Below, piece by piece: positions 53,070 to 62,553 of a stretch of 64,000 nucleotides of DNA. The position numbers and the translations under genes are program-made. The notes under the pieces were generated by a model. That model was not told where the DNA came from. It did no database searches and saw only the letters and a program-made list of their open reading frames with translations. The first letter of the stretch is position 1; each line of letters starts with the position of its first letter. Source of the DNA: JBKPNX01 sp046732855 (lineage in GTDB: Bacteria; Pseudomonadota; Alphaproteobacteria; Geminicoccales; Geminicoccaceae). The stretch is taken from assembly GCA_046732855.1 (NCBI GenBank), contig JBKPNX010000096.1:1-64000 (forward strand), given 5' to 3'.

Positions 53070-54311
53070 TCAAGCTGGCGCTCCGTCGCCTCGGCCTCGG
53101 CCGGCCTGAAGGCGGTGGTTGGTCCAGTTTGGCTGTGCGAGAATGTGGTCTGCCAACTTCTCGGCCAAGTGTCTGTTCGCCCCGGGTGATAGGTGCACGT
53201 AGTCGATGTACGCCATCTCGGAGAAGTCATCAAAGACCGAAAGTAGACTCAGCGCGTGGAAATCTGGATCCTTAGCGGCCCGGGCCGTCAGCCGCTCAGC
53301 CAAGTGGGCCACGCCCACTTTGTGCTCGCCGTAGCGGGACAGGTACTTGAGCAGCAACACTTCCTCCGGGCTAAGTTTCTTTTTTTGGTCGAGGTCGGGA
53401 ACCGGCTGGATAGTGAAAAGGATGGGCACGTTATCCAGCATCGCGGCGTGCCAGAATTGCTCGTATATCATCATCAACCCGTGCAGCACTTGGTTGTCCG
53501 GGTTGGACGCAGTGAGTTCTTTGCGGAACTCGTGGCGTACCTGCTCAATGTCCATGGCCGCGAACTCCTCGCGGTCGATCGGCGTAGTGCGCAGCATGAC
53601 ATTGAGATCGAAGACTAGGAATCCAAGATAGTACATTATATAGCTATTGTGGCGCAGCATCCGCACCAACGGCCCGCCACTCATAGCGTCGACGGTGGAT
53701 ACGTCGCCCATCGGATTGGTCTGGCTGAAGTCCTCGTTCCAGCCGTCCATCGTCACAATGAGATCGGGGGCGAGGTAGCGGAGCAAGCTCAGGTACATCA
53801 CGTAATTCTGAGCGATCTTGTAGTTCACAACCGCCGCGTTGATGACCCTGACCTTTCGGTACGGCATCCTCTCCTGCAGAAACTCCTGCAGCTGTCCTGC
53901 GATGGTTCGCGACGACGGGTATGCCTTCTGCCCTGATATTTCTCTATACGGATCTAGCTCGCGCGCCTCCGTCCCGTAAGCCGCCGAGCCGCCCATGATG
54001 AACACGCGGAATTCGTTCTGGTACTTCGGACCAAGGTCCTCTTCATCTCGGACGCCGTAGTTGTTGTAACGATAGGTCACGCCGTCACGCATGCGTACGT
54101 AATTTGGGTTATTCGCGTAACCGCGATAGGGAGCGGCGACGAACCGATACTGGCCCTGTACCGAAAGCGAGGAGTTCGGATACTGGGCGTGGAAACGCAG
54201 AGCAAGTATGCCCTCTAGCGCCAGCAGGAAAACAATCGGCAAAGACAACGCCGCCAGTTTGAAGAGCAGGATCCGGCGACGGTGAACGGGCGTAAATCGC
54301 TCAATGGCCAC
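53070..54311 (-). CDS. SGNH/GDSL-like protein with N-terminal membrane anchor
   Basis: The protein is 413 residues from a GTG start. One membrane segment (LLFKLAALSLPIVFLLALEG, about 14-33) is followed by a periplasmic domain. The SGNH blocks are VFIMGGSAAYGTEARE (nucleophile Ser), VINAAVVNYKIAQNYVMYL, DLIVTMDGWNED, and DYVHLSPGANRHLAEKLADH with the catalytic Asp-x-x-His. It is unrelated in detail to the SGNH gene at 51800 and convergent with it. Together they suggest two acyl modifications of the glycan. Its upstream flank is a transposase fragment, so its original promoter may have been lost. Confidence 0.83.
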   Translation of the reverse strand: MAIERFTPVHRRRILLFKLAALSLPIVFLLALEGILALRFHAQYPNSSLSVQGQYRFVAAPYRGYANNPNYVRMRDGVTYRYNNYGVRDEEDLGPKYQNEFRVFIMGGSAAYGTEARELDPYREISGQKAYPSSRTIAGQLQEFLQERMPYRKVRVINAAVVNYKIAQNYVMYLSLLRYLAPDLIVTMDGWNEDFSQTNPMGDVSTVDAMSGGPLVRMLRHNSYIMYYLGFLVFDLNVMLRTTPIDREEFAAMDIEQVRHEFRKELTASNPDNQVLHGLMMIYEQFWHAAMLDNVPILFTIQPVPDLDQKKKLSPEEVLLLKYLSRYGEHKVGVAHLAERLTARAAKDPDFHALSLLSVFDDFSEMAYIDYVHLSPGANRHLAEKLADHILAQPNWTNHRLQAGRGRGDGAPA

Positions 54312-54331
54312 ACTCCAGCGTGGCTATACAT

Positions 54332-54437
54332 CATGACCAACGCTCGCGGCACCGCCACTTCGGCCAGCTGGAATACGACGCAACGGGTGGCGGACGACGC
54401 GAGCACCGATCTTGACCAGCTTGTCGAGCAGAGTTGT
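54332..54437 (-). mobile_element. Remnant of an IS1380-like transposase C-terminus
   Basis: The minus strand reads TTLLDKLVKIGARVVRH, then, after a frame change, CVVFQLAEVAVPRAL. Both blocks match the conserved end of IS1380-family DDE transposases (LxKIGAKVVxHxRYVTFQMAEVAVxR). Only about 35 codons remain, with a frameshift between them; no terminal repeats or target duplication are evident. This is a dead scrap marking past insertion between the SGNH gene and the beta-helix gene. Confidence 0.75.
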
Positions 54438-54524
54438 AAGCGACCAATGCTCGACCTCCTTTGGAGGGGGGATGCCCGGCCCTGCGTCTTCGCCGAGCTC
54501 CGCCTGCGTGTCAGGTGCTCGGCG

Positions 54525-57500
54525 CTACACAATCTCCGGCGGCTGCGGGCCGACGATGCCCACCTCTTGCTCGTGCGCCGGGACGGTGGGCTGCAAGGCG
54601 CCGCGCCATGGTGCGTTCGTGCCCCCAACCCACGTCGTCAGCGTCTCGAAATCATAGTCGGGGAAGCTCTGGTCGTTGAGGTTGCGACCGCCAGTCCTAG
54701 CTGGCGAGTTTGGCCCGAGAAGATAATTGCCCAGATTGAAGGCACCGTTAGTCGCGTAGGGATTGCTGGAAGCCCAGGCCGGCGTCACGACGAACTGCGG
54801 ATCGGCCTGCGAGCCGTTGATCTCGAAACCCGTGCCAGTGCGCAGAGCACCAATATCGGCGTAGGCGGAGCCAGCGCCAGAACCGGCATTCGCTTTCGCG
54901 AAGGTATCCGTCCCGGCGCTGATCGCGAGCATCTGGGCCGACTTGAATAAGAGATTGTGATCGCACTGACTGTTGCCGCCCCCGGTCGTGTAAAACACGA
55001 CGAAGCTGCTGCGGCCTGGCGGCCAGGCGACCGGTGACGGGTAGACCGCCCCGATGCAGTTGAAAATTCGATGATTGGTGCCTCGGCTGTCCGGCCCCAT
55101 GCCGGAGCCGCATCCTTCGGACGCATCTGACAACTCGACGTTGTTGGTGTTTTGGCTCCCAACGCAGGTGTTGAAGAATTTGCGCTCCTGGTGGTTGGAT
55201 CTTGCCCCCGAGGCGTGCGCCACCGATTGACAGTGGACGTAGGCGACTGTGGAGTCGCCAAAGGTATTAGGTTGCGGAAGATAGCCCCACTTGTGCCGGT
55301 TAGGTAAGCCGCACCCGAGCGTGCTCAGCCGCAGATCGACGCAAAAGCTCATATGGCGTTGCTGGGTGCCGGTATCGGCCGACGTGAAGCCGTACATCAT
55401 CGCGGACGGCATGAAGCAGCGGTTCACGACGAAGGCGTTAGCATCGTCGGAGTTCTCCCCCAAGAGGCCGCCGTCCATTCCGAACTGCAGGAGCCGCGAA
55501 TGGTGGACGTGAAACTTGTGCGGGTTGGAGCCGTTCCCCAGCCACCAGAACTGCCACCAATGCTTGATGTCACAGTAGCGGAACAGCGCCCGGCCGTGGC
55601 TCCAGCTGATGAAGTCGCGCCGCGCGCCGATCCCGAATGCACCGCGGAACCCTTTGCCCTCGCCGAAGCTGGTCCATGGCATCATCGCCCCGTGAATCGA
55701 GCAGCGGTCGAACAGCAGGTCCGTGCTCGGCGCTGTGGTCGTGTTGACCGTCAGCACGGCTGACGAGGTGTGCGCGATGTTCTCGCCGTCGTTGTTGAAG
55801 CTGGTCGGCGCGCCGCCCAGGAACGAGCAGCCGAAGAACTGTGGCTGGGTGGCGCAACCCTCTGCTCTTACCCCGAAGTTGCCGTAGATGAAGTCGAGGT
55901 TGTAGAACTTCCAGCCGTTCCTGCCGTTGATATCGAGCAGGCAGTTGCCGTTGCTGAAGCCAGCGCCATCGGTTATCACGATTTCGGTCTGGCGCGCGTC
56001 GTTGCTCGCCGCGTAGTGCTTGGTCCAGTCCCAAGGCGGCCAGGGGAGGGCGGCCGATGGGTTCTGGTAGCTTTTCTCCTGTGGCGGCGTGAGCCGCACT
56101 TCCCAGCGGTCCGTGCTCTTGTTGTAGAGGATGCCCGGACCGAAGTAGGTGGGCGGGCTCAAGCTCACCATGGAGGTCGGGCCGTAGGTCGTATCGTGCA
56201 ACGTCGGAGAGCGATCGGTCGCATCGCTGATCGCCTGATAGGGATAGAGCCCGGTCCAATCGCCGATCTGATCCCGGTAAGCGCCGAAGTAGCCGTGGTT
56301 GGGCTGGGGCGAGGTAGCGACGCTCTCGTAGACCGTGCCGTGCGCGCCGCCCAGACTGGCGTGCACCTGCCAGGCGGCCGATGCCGCGTACTTGAACCGG
56401 GCGTAGAGCCCGGCATTGCGCCAGATGACCGGACGCCGACCCGCTGCGACATCGTCAGGATGGGCGACGATGGTGACGTTGTTGACGCCCGCGGGCGGCG
56501 CCGGGTTCGTCGTCACGTCATAGACATAGTTCGGAATCGCGTGCCCGCCGCTATCGGTCCAGGTGCCGGGCCGCGCACGCACTACGAGCACATCGCCCGA
56601 GGTCAGCGCGGCGATCGCGGAGTTCCAGGTCGTGAAATCGCCGCCGCCGCTGCGGTCCAGCGTTCTGGTCACGCCGCCTCCGGTCGGCGCAGGAATCGGA
56701 TGCCCTACTGTGTATGTGAGGTCGATCTCGCTGTTGTTGTCGAGCTGGAGGCGGATGTTCTCCTGTCCTACGGTCTTCTGCCAGCCGGCGACGAAATCGA
56801 TGTGGGTTCCGGCATTGAGCGTCGGTTTCCAGGCGCGGCGGATGTAAGCCGAAGCGCGCGCACCCTGCTCTTGGATCTGCTTTGGCAGCCTGCCAGCAGG
56901 CCAGCCGGGAAGTGCGGTCACGTTGAGGGTGGAACGCGTGAATGCGGCCAGTACGCCGACGTTTACTGCTCCGCCCGCTGACGGCAGGGTCACGGATTGC
57001 GCCGGCTCGAGGGTCGCGACCTGCTGACTCGTCAGCTGGCGATTCCAGATGCGGAACCGATCGAATGCTCCATCGGCGGGCGCGCCGGTACCGTCCGTGA
57101 AGACACCGAGAAACTTGATCTGGGTGTTATTCCAGCCGTTGGTGTTGGCGGGGATGAAGGCGTTGGTCAGCGGGACGCCATCCAGATAGATCATCGCCCC
57201 CGCGGATCCGAGCGTGAGGTCGATCCGGTGCGCCGTGCCGACCTGCAGATTGGTCCCGGTGATACCGTTTGTGCTTTCGAAGAAACGAAGCTGCGCGTCC
57301 CCACCAACGTGGTAACCGCGCAGCCGGCCGTTAGCGAGCACCTCGATCGAAAAGTCACCGCTCTGCGCGCCATTGCCGGCTGCTAGAAGAACGTGTTTCG
57401 CCGCGGCCGAGTTTCGCTGATAGTACAAGCTGATCGTGAGCGCCGATAGGTTGTGGTTAGGATTGTCGGCGGGGAGAGTCGCGTAGGCAGAACCATCGGT

Positions 57501-57743
57501 GTAAGCCGACGTGCCGCTAACACCTTGAACCATCGAAGGGGTCGCCAGCTGTGCCCAGGTGCCGACCATGGTCATCGGCACGTTGGCTGGACCGAGGTCG
57601 TCAAATCTCGTCCCGCTGGTCTCGTCGAAGCTCCAGAGGCTGAGGGGAGTCGGCAACTCCTGTGCAACGGCGGCGCCCGGCAGCACCGCCCGAATGGCGC
57701 CAAGCATCAGCTGAAGCCCTGTCCGCCGGGAAAGCCGAACCAT
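54525..57743 (-). CDS. Large secreted LamG/right-handed beta-helix protein
   Basis: The product is 1072 residues from ATG 57743 (GGGGGGTGAC upstream). It starts with a signal peptide bearing an SRRTGLQLML twin-arginine-like motif and an AAVAQ cleavage site. Residues about 30-230 look like a LamG/concanavalin-like domain (PTPLSLWSFDETSGTRFDDL, SALTISLYYQRNS). The middle and C-terminal two thirds form a beta-helix-type repeat architecture (VTRTLDRSGGGDFTTWNSAI opening, then RNGWKFYNLDFIYGNFGVRA, LFDRCSIHG, HVHHSRLLQFGMDG). Such folds bind or cleave polysaccharides. No catalytic residues can be assigned. It overlaps the 3' end of the tail-fibre-like gene by 37 bases, so translation is probably coupled. 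Confidence 0.8.
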   Translation of the reverse strand: MVRLSRRTGLQLMLGAIRAVLPGAAVAQELPTPLSLWSFDETSGTRFDDLGPANVPMTMVGTWAQLATPSMVQGVSGTSAYTDGSAYATLPADNPNHNLSALTISLYYQRNSAAAKHVLLAAGNGAQSGDFSIEVLANGRLRGYHVGGDAQLRFFESTNGITGTNLQVGTAHRIDLTLGSAGAMIYLDGVPLTNAFIPANTNGWNNTQIKFLGVFTDGTGAPADGAFDRFRIWNRQLTSQQVATLEPAQSVTLPSAGGAVNVGVLAAFTRSTLNVTALPGWPAGRLPKQIQEQGARASAYIRRAWKPTLNAGTHIDFVAGWQKTVGQENIRLQLDNNSEIDLTYTVGHPIPAPTGGGVTRTLDRSGGGDFTTWNSAIAALTSGDVLVVRARPGTWTDSGGHAIPNYVYDVTTNPAPPAGVNNVTIVAHPDDVAAGRRPVIWRNAGLYARFKYAASAAWQVHASLGGAHGTVYESVATSPQPNHGYFGAYRDQIGDWTGLYPYQAISDATDRSPTLHDTTYGPTSMVSLSPPTYFGPGILYNKSTDRWEVRLTPPQEKSYQNPSAALPWPPWDWTKHYAASNDARQTEIVITDGAGFSNGNCLLDINGRNGWKFYNLDFIYGNFGVRAEGCATQPQFFGCSFLGGAPTSFNNDGENIAHTSSAVLTVNTTTAPSTDLLFDRCSIHGAMMPWTSFGEGKGFRGAFGIGARRDFISWSHGRALFRYCDIKHWWQFWWLGNGSNPHKFHVHHSRLLQFGMDGGLLGENSDDANAFVVNRCFMPSAMMYGFTSADTGTQQRHMSFCVDLRLSTLGCGLPNRHKWGYLPQPNTFGDSTVAYVHCQSVAHASGARSNHQERKFFNTCVGSQNTNNVELSDASEGCGSGMGPDSRGTNHRIFNCIGAVYPSPVAWPPGRSSFVVFYTTGGGNSQCDHNLLFKSAQMLAISAGTDTFAKANAGSGAGSAYADIGALRTGTGFEINGSQADPQFVVTPAWASSNPYATNGAFNLGNYLLGPNSPARTGGRNLNDQSFPDYDFETLTTWVGGTNAPWRGALQPTVPAHEQEVGIVGPQPPEIV

Positions 57744-59702
57744 GTCACCCCCCCGTTTCTCGTTATAAATGCGTAGATGTCTACCGCGTTCGCTGCTGGA
57801 GTGACAAGCGGGGGTGAGCCGCCGGCCCAGCGCACCGAGCTTGGCCAAGCCAAAGTCCGGCCACCGGTGGCGTCCTGCCTGAGGATGAGCGTGGCCGAAC
57901 CGGTGCGACCGGTCGTCGGCGGGTTGGCGAAGACCAGCGAGGTCACGTTAGACGTCAGAACGACCTCGAACACGCTACCGGTGTCGAGATCCAGGGTCAG
58001 GGCGCCTGCGCTGATCGCGGGGGTCGCGCTGGTCTCCGCATAATCGACCAGCTCGGCGCCCCGGAGCAGAGCGCCCTGCATATTGATCGCCTTGCCGTCG
58101 AGTGCCCCCGCAGCGATCTGTGCGGAGCCGACCTGGTTGAGCGTGGCCAGGGCGCCGAGCCCGCTCACGTCTGCGGTGCTGATGGCGAGCGCGGTTTTCG
58201 CCTGCGCCGCAGTCAGATCGGTCGGGTCACCGGTCCCGGCCCCGGCCGCCCGGCCCTTGAACGTGGCCGCCGTCATGTTCGCGAGCTTGGCATTCGTTAC
58301 CGCGTCGTCGGTGATCTGTGCGGTCCCGACCTGGTTGAGCGTCGCGAGGGCACCGAGCCCGCTCAGGTCCGACGCGCTGATGGCGAGCGCCGTTTTTGCC
58401 TGCGCCGCAGTCAAATCGGTCGGATCGCCGGTTCCGGCGCCGGCCGCCCGGCCCTTGAACGTGGCCGCCGCCATGTTCGCGAGCTTCACGTTCGTCACCG
58501 CGTCGTCGGCGATCTGTGCGGTCCCGACCTGGTTGAGCGCCGCCACGGCCCCCGCATTGGTTATGTCGGCTAGGGTGTGGGTGTGGCTGAGTTCGGCGAA
58601 CGTTCCCCCCGCCGCCAAGTTGACGTCCCGGTCGCCCATGGCGATGGCGCGCGTCGTAGATGGCGCGATCGCGCCAGCGTCGATCCTGGCACGCTTGGTA
58701 TTGTCGACGGGATCTTGCACCAGTGCAGTCGTGTCGTGGACAGGAAAGCTCGACTCCGACGACAGCGTTGTGCCGGTCATGGACAGGCCACTGCCGAGAA
58801 TGATCTCCTCCGGATCGCCAGCTCCCCCAGCTTGACCGCGGCCGAGCAAGCGGCTGGGCGCCGAGACATTCTGCATTTTCGCGTATGTCACGACATCGTC
58901 GGACAGTTGCCCGGTGCCGACCTGGCTAAGGGTCGCGAGGGTACCAAGCCCGCTCACGTCCGCCGCGACGATGGCCAGCGCCGCTTTCGCCTGTGTCGCG
59001 GTCAGGTCGGTCGGGTCCCCGGTACCCGCGCCGGCGGCCCGGCCCTTGAAGGTTGCGGCCGCCATGTTCGCGAGCTTCGCGTTGGTAACCGCGTCATCGG
59101 AGATCTGTCCGGCGCCGACTAGGTTGAGCGTCGCCAGGGTGCCGAGCCCGCTCACGTCCGCGGCGCCGATCGCCAGCGCTGTCTTGGCGTCCGTCGCGCT
59201 GAGGTCGGTCGGGTCGCCGGTGCCAGCCTCGGCCGCCCGGCCTTTGAAAGTTGCGGCCGCCATGCTGGCGAGCTTCGCGTTCGTCACCGCGGCGTTGGAG
59301 ATCTGCCCGGTGCCGACTTGGTCGAGCAGCGCCAGGGTGCCGAGTCCGCTCACGTCCGAGGTGCTGATGGCCAGCGCCGCTTTGGCCTGCGCCGCGGTCA
59401 GATCTGACGGGTCGCCGGTTCCGGCCCCGGCGGGGCGGCCCTTGAAGGTCGCTGCCGCCATTGTTCGCGAGCTTCGCGTTCGTCGCCGCGTCGTCGGCAA
59501 TGTCGATCGTAGAGATGGTAGTTTTGCTGGCCAGCGCACCGGCATCGGTCACGTCGGCCAGCGTGTGGGTGTGGCCCAGGTCGGTTTTGCCCGACTGCAA
59601 CGCCTCGATCTCGTTTTTAGCCGATTGCAGGTTAGCTCTCAGATCCGCTTTGCTGGCGGGGACGCCGTCAATTGGCTTGGTTGGATCGATCTGGCTGGGC
59701 AT
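57707..59702 (-). CDS. Phage tail-fibre-like repeat protein, interrupted by a one-base insertion
   Basis: The N-terminus begins at ATG 59702 (AGGA seven bases upstream): MPSQIDPTKPIDGVPASKAD, a helical NEIEALQSGKTDLGHTHTLA region, then a GHTHTLADVTDAGAL motif typical of phage tail fibres. After AKLAN the frame breaks: plus-strand CCATTGTTC at 59459-59467 has one T more than the CCATGTTC of the sister repeats. Removing it restores a 664-residue protein with five 66-residue repeats (MAAATFKGRAAGAGTGDPTD...), a middle module, and a C-terminal phage-type domain (LTLDLDTGSVFEVVLTSNVT to WFGFPGGQGFS). There is no signal peptide. As read, translation from 59702 stops early, although the downstream 585 codons are open. 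Confidence 0.8.
58100..58495 (-). repeat. Two 198-bp tandem units of the tail-fibre-like gene
   Basis: The GGCCCTTGA anchor occurs at 58251 and 58449, exactly 198 bases apart, giving two 66-residue units (MAAATFKGR or MTAATFKGR, AGAGTGDPTDLTAAQAKTAL, SGLGALATLNQVGTAQI). Block edges are approximate. Confidence 0.8.
58888..59483 (-). repeat. Three 198-bp tandem units of the tail-fibre-like gene
   Basis: The same anchor is at 59040, 59238 and 59436, again 198 bases apart. The first unit (in transcription order) carries the extra T at 59461/59462. This block and the two-unit block are separated by a distinct module of about 390 bases that carries a second GHTHTLAD-like motif. Confidence 0.8.
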
Positions 59703-59732
59703 GGTGGAGTCCTACTCGAGATGCGGGTAGGA

Positions 59733-59761
59733 CTATTATCCTATTAAGCCGCTGATGTCAA
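59733..59761 (-). promoter_or_regulatory. Promoter of the tail-fibre/beta-helix module
   Basis: On the minus strand TTGACA (59756-59761) is a perfect -35. It is followed after 17 bases by TAATAG (59733-59738), or after 15 bases by GATAAT (59735-59740), a five-of-six -10. The start codon is about 30 bases downstream. This is the clearest sigma-70-like promoter in the window. Confidence 0.7.
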
Positions 59762-59797
59762 GAATCCATGGTCAAACGCCTGCCGCCGCCGATCGAT

Positions 59798-60934
59798 TCA
59801 GCGATTGGCGCTTGCAGCCAGGCGCCCGTACACCGCCAGCGTCGCTGCGACCACGCGATCGAGGGAGAACTGGTCGACGGCGCGTTGTCGCCCCCGTCGA
59901 CCCATCGCAGTTCGCAGTTCGGGATCGCGGGCGAGCGTGCGCAGCGCCTGCGCAAGGGCTGTGGCCGAGCGCGGCGGCACGAGCAGGCCATTGTCGCCGT
60001 GCCCGACGACCTCGCGGCACCCCGGAACATCGGTCGTGACGATCGGGCGCGCGCAAGCAGCAGCCTCAATCAGCGCCTTTGGGAGGCCCTCACGAAAGGA
60101 CGGCAGGCAGACGATGTGGCTGTCGGCATACACCCGTGGCATGTCGGACCGGTACCCCCACCACTCGATGACCCCTTCATCGACCCAGGCTTCTATCTTG
60201 GGTTCCGGTACGCTCCGATTGTGATCAGTCAGTTCGCCCACCAGCGCCATCCGGATGGGCACGCCTTCTCGGCGCAGCAGGCGCGCCGCTTCGACGAATT
60301 CACCGACCCCTTTGTCCCAGACCAAGCGGGCGGGCAGGATGACGATGGGCGGACCGGGCGGCGGCGGGCTTGGCTCAAAGGCCGAGATGTCGACGCCGGA
60401 GCCACGGATCAGGATTGTACGCTTGCTCGACACCAAGCCGGCATCGACCATGTGCCGGAGGTCGTCCGGGTTCTGAAAAATAACGCAGCCGTTCCTGTGT
60501 CCCAGCGCCAGTCGGTAGAGTCCCCCTACGACGGAACGCACCAGCGACGTTTTGGTGTCGTTGTGGATGAAGACAATGCCCAATCCGCTGACCGCGCTGA
60601 CCAGGCTCGGCACCCCGAGAAGCCGCGCGGCGATCCCACCGTACAGGATCGGCTTGATGGTGACCGTGTGCATGATCGTCGGCCGCACGGCGCGGATCAG
60701 CCGCACCAGCTGCCACAGCAGATGGAATTCGCGCAGGGGATTGATGCCGGTCCGATCGACCGCGAGCGGGTGATAGGTGATGCCGTGTGCTCGGATTTCG
60801 TCGAGACCGCCCGTGTCCAACGCTGCCAGATCGACCTCGAAGCCGGCCTGTTGCGCTGCGATGGCGATCGGCAGACGGTGCGACACGAAGAACGCCGTGT
60901 CGTTCACGACGAAGAGAAGGCGACGTCGGTCCAT
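59798..60934 (-). CDS. Glycosyltransferase family 4
   Basis: The protein is 378 residues with an N-terminal FVVNDTAFFVSHRLPIAIAA domain, SAVSGLGIVFIHNDTK, and FQNPDDLRHMVDAGLV, a pattern seen in lipopolysaccharide galactosyl- or N-acetylgalactosaminyltransferases (the PglA/WbnK-like group). The donor site is HIVCLPSFREGLPKALIEAAACARPIV (Ex7E). It ends 95 bases upstream of the tail-fibre-like gene start, with that gene's promoter between them, so the two are likely separate units. It is divergent from the epimerase at 61305. Confidence 0.9.
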   Translation of the reverse strand: MDRRRLLFVVNDTAFFVSHRLPIAIAAQQAGFEVDLAALDTGGLDEIRAHGITYHPLAVDRTGINPLREFHLLWQLVRLIRAVRPTIMHTVTIKPILYGGIAARLLGVPSLVSAVSGLGIVFIHNDTKTSLVRSVVGGLYRLALGHRNGCVIFQNPDDLRHMVDAGLVSSKRTILIRGSGVDISAFEPSPPPPGPPIVILPARLVWDKGVGEFVEAARLLRREGVPIRMALVGELTDHNRSVPEPKIEAWVDEGVIEWWGYRSDMPRVYADSHIVCLPSFREGLPKALIEAAACARPIVTTDVPGCREVVGHGDNGLLVPPRSATALAQALRTLARDPELRTAMGRRGRQRAVDQFSLDRVVAATLAVYGRLAASANR

Positions 60935-61304
60935 TCAGGCAATGTGCTTGGGTTGGATGGCGATCTCAAACGGGCACTTGGGCAGCCCGGCAAACGGGCC
61001 CTGAGGCGTGCGACGCGGCCGGCGTGCGTCCCCGGCGTGGCGCCCGCTTGCAGGCCCAATCTCCATGGCCGGACATCGGCTCGACTCCCTCGGGGACGCT
61101 GGCAACCGTACCAAGTTTTTCATATGGAAGCTGGCATGGCAACGTTGCGCACCCGACCGGTGTCCGCCCCGGAAATCGTATGGGTTGCCTATCTGCTGCT
61201 CAAACGGGGTTAAAAGGATACATGTCTAGCCTTGCGGTTCGAAGCTATGCCATGTCCGCCAAAGCATCGCACGGTATGAGGACTGCGCGCCGGCAGGGGC
61301 CGGC
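60935..61304. other. Divergent intergenic region, GT4 / epimerase
   Basis: About 370 bases with no recognisable gene. A small frame at 61124-61213 encodes 29 residues but has no ribosome site and is not called. The AT-richer stretch AAGTTTTTCATATGG near 61114-61128 could be part of a promoter. Confidence 0.4.
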
Positions 61305-62369
61305 GTGTCCTCAGGCTTCATCTTGATCCCCTCCCCAGCAAGTGATCGCAGCGGGGCAAAACTGATCGGAGTGGTCGGCGGCAGCGGGTTCATTGGCGCA
61401 TGGCTGGTGCAGCGGCTGTTGGCCGGGGATCATGCGGTTCGAATCATCGACATCAATCCCAGTCGACAGCACCCCGATCTCACGGTGACGGCGGACGTGC
61501 GCGACCGAGATTCCCTCTACGCTGCCTGCCGGGGCTGCGACGTTATGTACAATTTAGCGGCTGAGCACAGTGACGATGTCCGACCGGCCGAGTTGTACCA
61601 TCAGGTGAATGTCATTGGTGCTCAAAATACCTGCAACATTGCCGAACGATTGCACATCGACCGGCTGATCTTCACCAGCACGGTAGCGGTCTACGGCCTG
61701 CCCGAGAGTGAAGTCGACGAAACGGCAGGCGTGCGCCCTCTCCACGAGTATGGCCGGACCAAGCTCGAGGCCGAGTCGGTGTTTCGCGCCTGGGCAGAGG
61801 GTGCCGCGGGGCGATCGCTCACCATCGTGCGGCCCACGGTCGTCTTTGGTCCCGGCAATCGCGGCAATGTCTATCTGCTGCTCGAGCAGATTACCCGCGG
61901 CCGTCCGATCGTGATTGGCGACGGACGCAACCGTAAGTCGATGGCCTATGTCGGCAATCTTGTCGAATTCCTTGTGCACGCCCTTGGCTTTGGCCCGGGC
62001 GTTCACCTATACAATTATGCCGACAAACCGGATCTGGACATGAACAACTTCGTGAGCTTAGCCAGCCAGGCACTCGGCCGGGCTGGGCCGGTGCGAATTC
62101 CTTATGGCTTCGCACTGGCCGCTGGCGCCCTATGCGATGGATTGAGCCGGCTGACAGGTTGGCAGCTTCCGATCAGCAGGATCCGGGTCCAGAAGTACGC
62201 CGCCAATACCAGGTTCGCCGCCGATCGGCTCGCAAGCACCGGGTTCAGGCCACCCCATGCCCTGCGTGACGCGCTCGTCGCGACGATCCGTCACGAGTTC
62301 CCCGCCCACAAGGGGGCGCATGCCACCGCCTCCCCCCAAACATTCCCTATCGGCCATCCGGATCAATAG
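61305..62369 (+). CDS. NAD-dependent epimerase/dehydratase (extended SDR)
   Basis: This nucleotide-sugar epimerase/dehydratase-like protein is 354 residues from GTG 61305, with AGGGG five bases upstream. The cofactor motif is GVVGGSGFIGAWLVQRLL, the active site is TSTVAVYG with Tyr/Lys in EYGRTKLEAE, and the substrate-binding region includes RPTVVFGPGNRGNVYLLL. It lacks features that would fix the sugar. It is the last gene of the polysaccharide region before the salvage genes. Confidence 0.9.
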   Translation: MSSGFILIPSPASDRSGAKLIGVVGGSGFIGAWLVQRLLAGDHAVRIIDINPSRQHPDLTVTADVRDRDSLYAACRGCDVMYNLAAEHSDDVRPAELYHQVNVIGAQNTCNIAERLHIDRLIFTSTVAVYGLPESEVDETAGVRPLHEYGRTKLEAESVFRAWAEGAAGRSLTIVRPTVVFGPGNRGNVYLLLEQITRGRPIVIGDGRNRKSMAYVGNLVEFLVHALGFGPGVHLYNYADKPDLDMNNFVSLASQALGRAGPVRIPYGFALAAGALCDGLSRLTGWQLPISRIRVQKYAANTRFAADRLASTGFRPPHALRDALVATIRHEFPAHKGAHATASPQTFPIGHPDQ

Positions 62370-62553
62370 CGCCCCGCAGTAAAGGACACGGATGCCTCTA
62401 CCACTGCAAATGGGACACGACGCGGGTCGTTAAGTGCCAGACGCGTTGCGCCTGCTTGATCCGAGCCGTCACGGCGCTCCTGCCGGCCGGAGACGCTGGC
62501 AACCGCTGGCATCGGCTCACGGGCAAGCGCTACATTGGCGCTGGAGGTGCGGT

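Noticed and set aside
58100..59483. 198-bp repeats considered as a CRISPR or satellite array
   Set aside because: Units are long, coding, in frame (66 codons) and have no spacer structure; they are internal repeats of a protein.
53070..59702. Prophage
   Set aside because: Only tail-fibre-like and beta-helix genes are present; no integrase, terminase, capsid or baseplate genes and no attachment site.
61124..61213. 29-codon ORF upstream of the epimerase
   Set aside because: No ribosome site, no homology and located in a likely promoter region.
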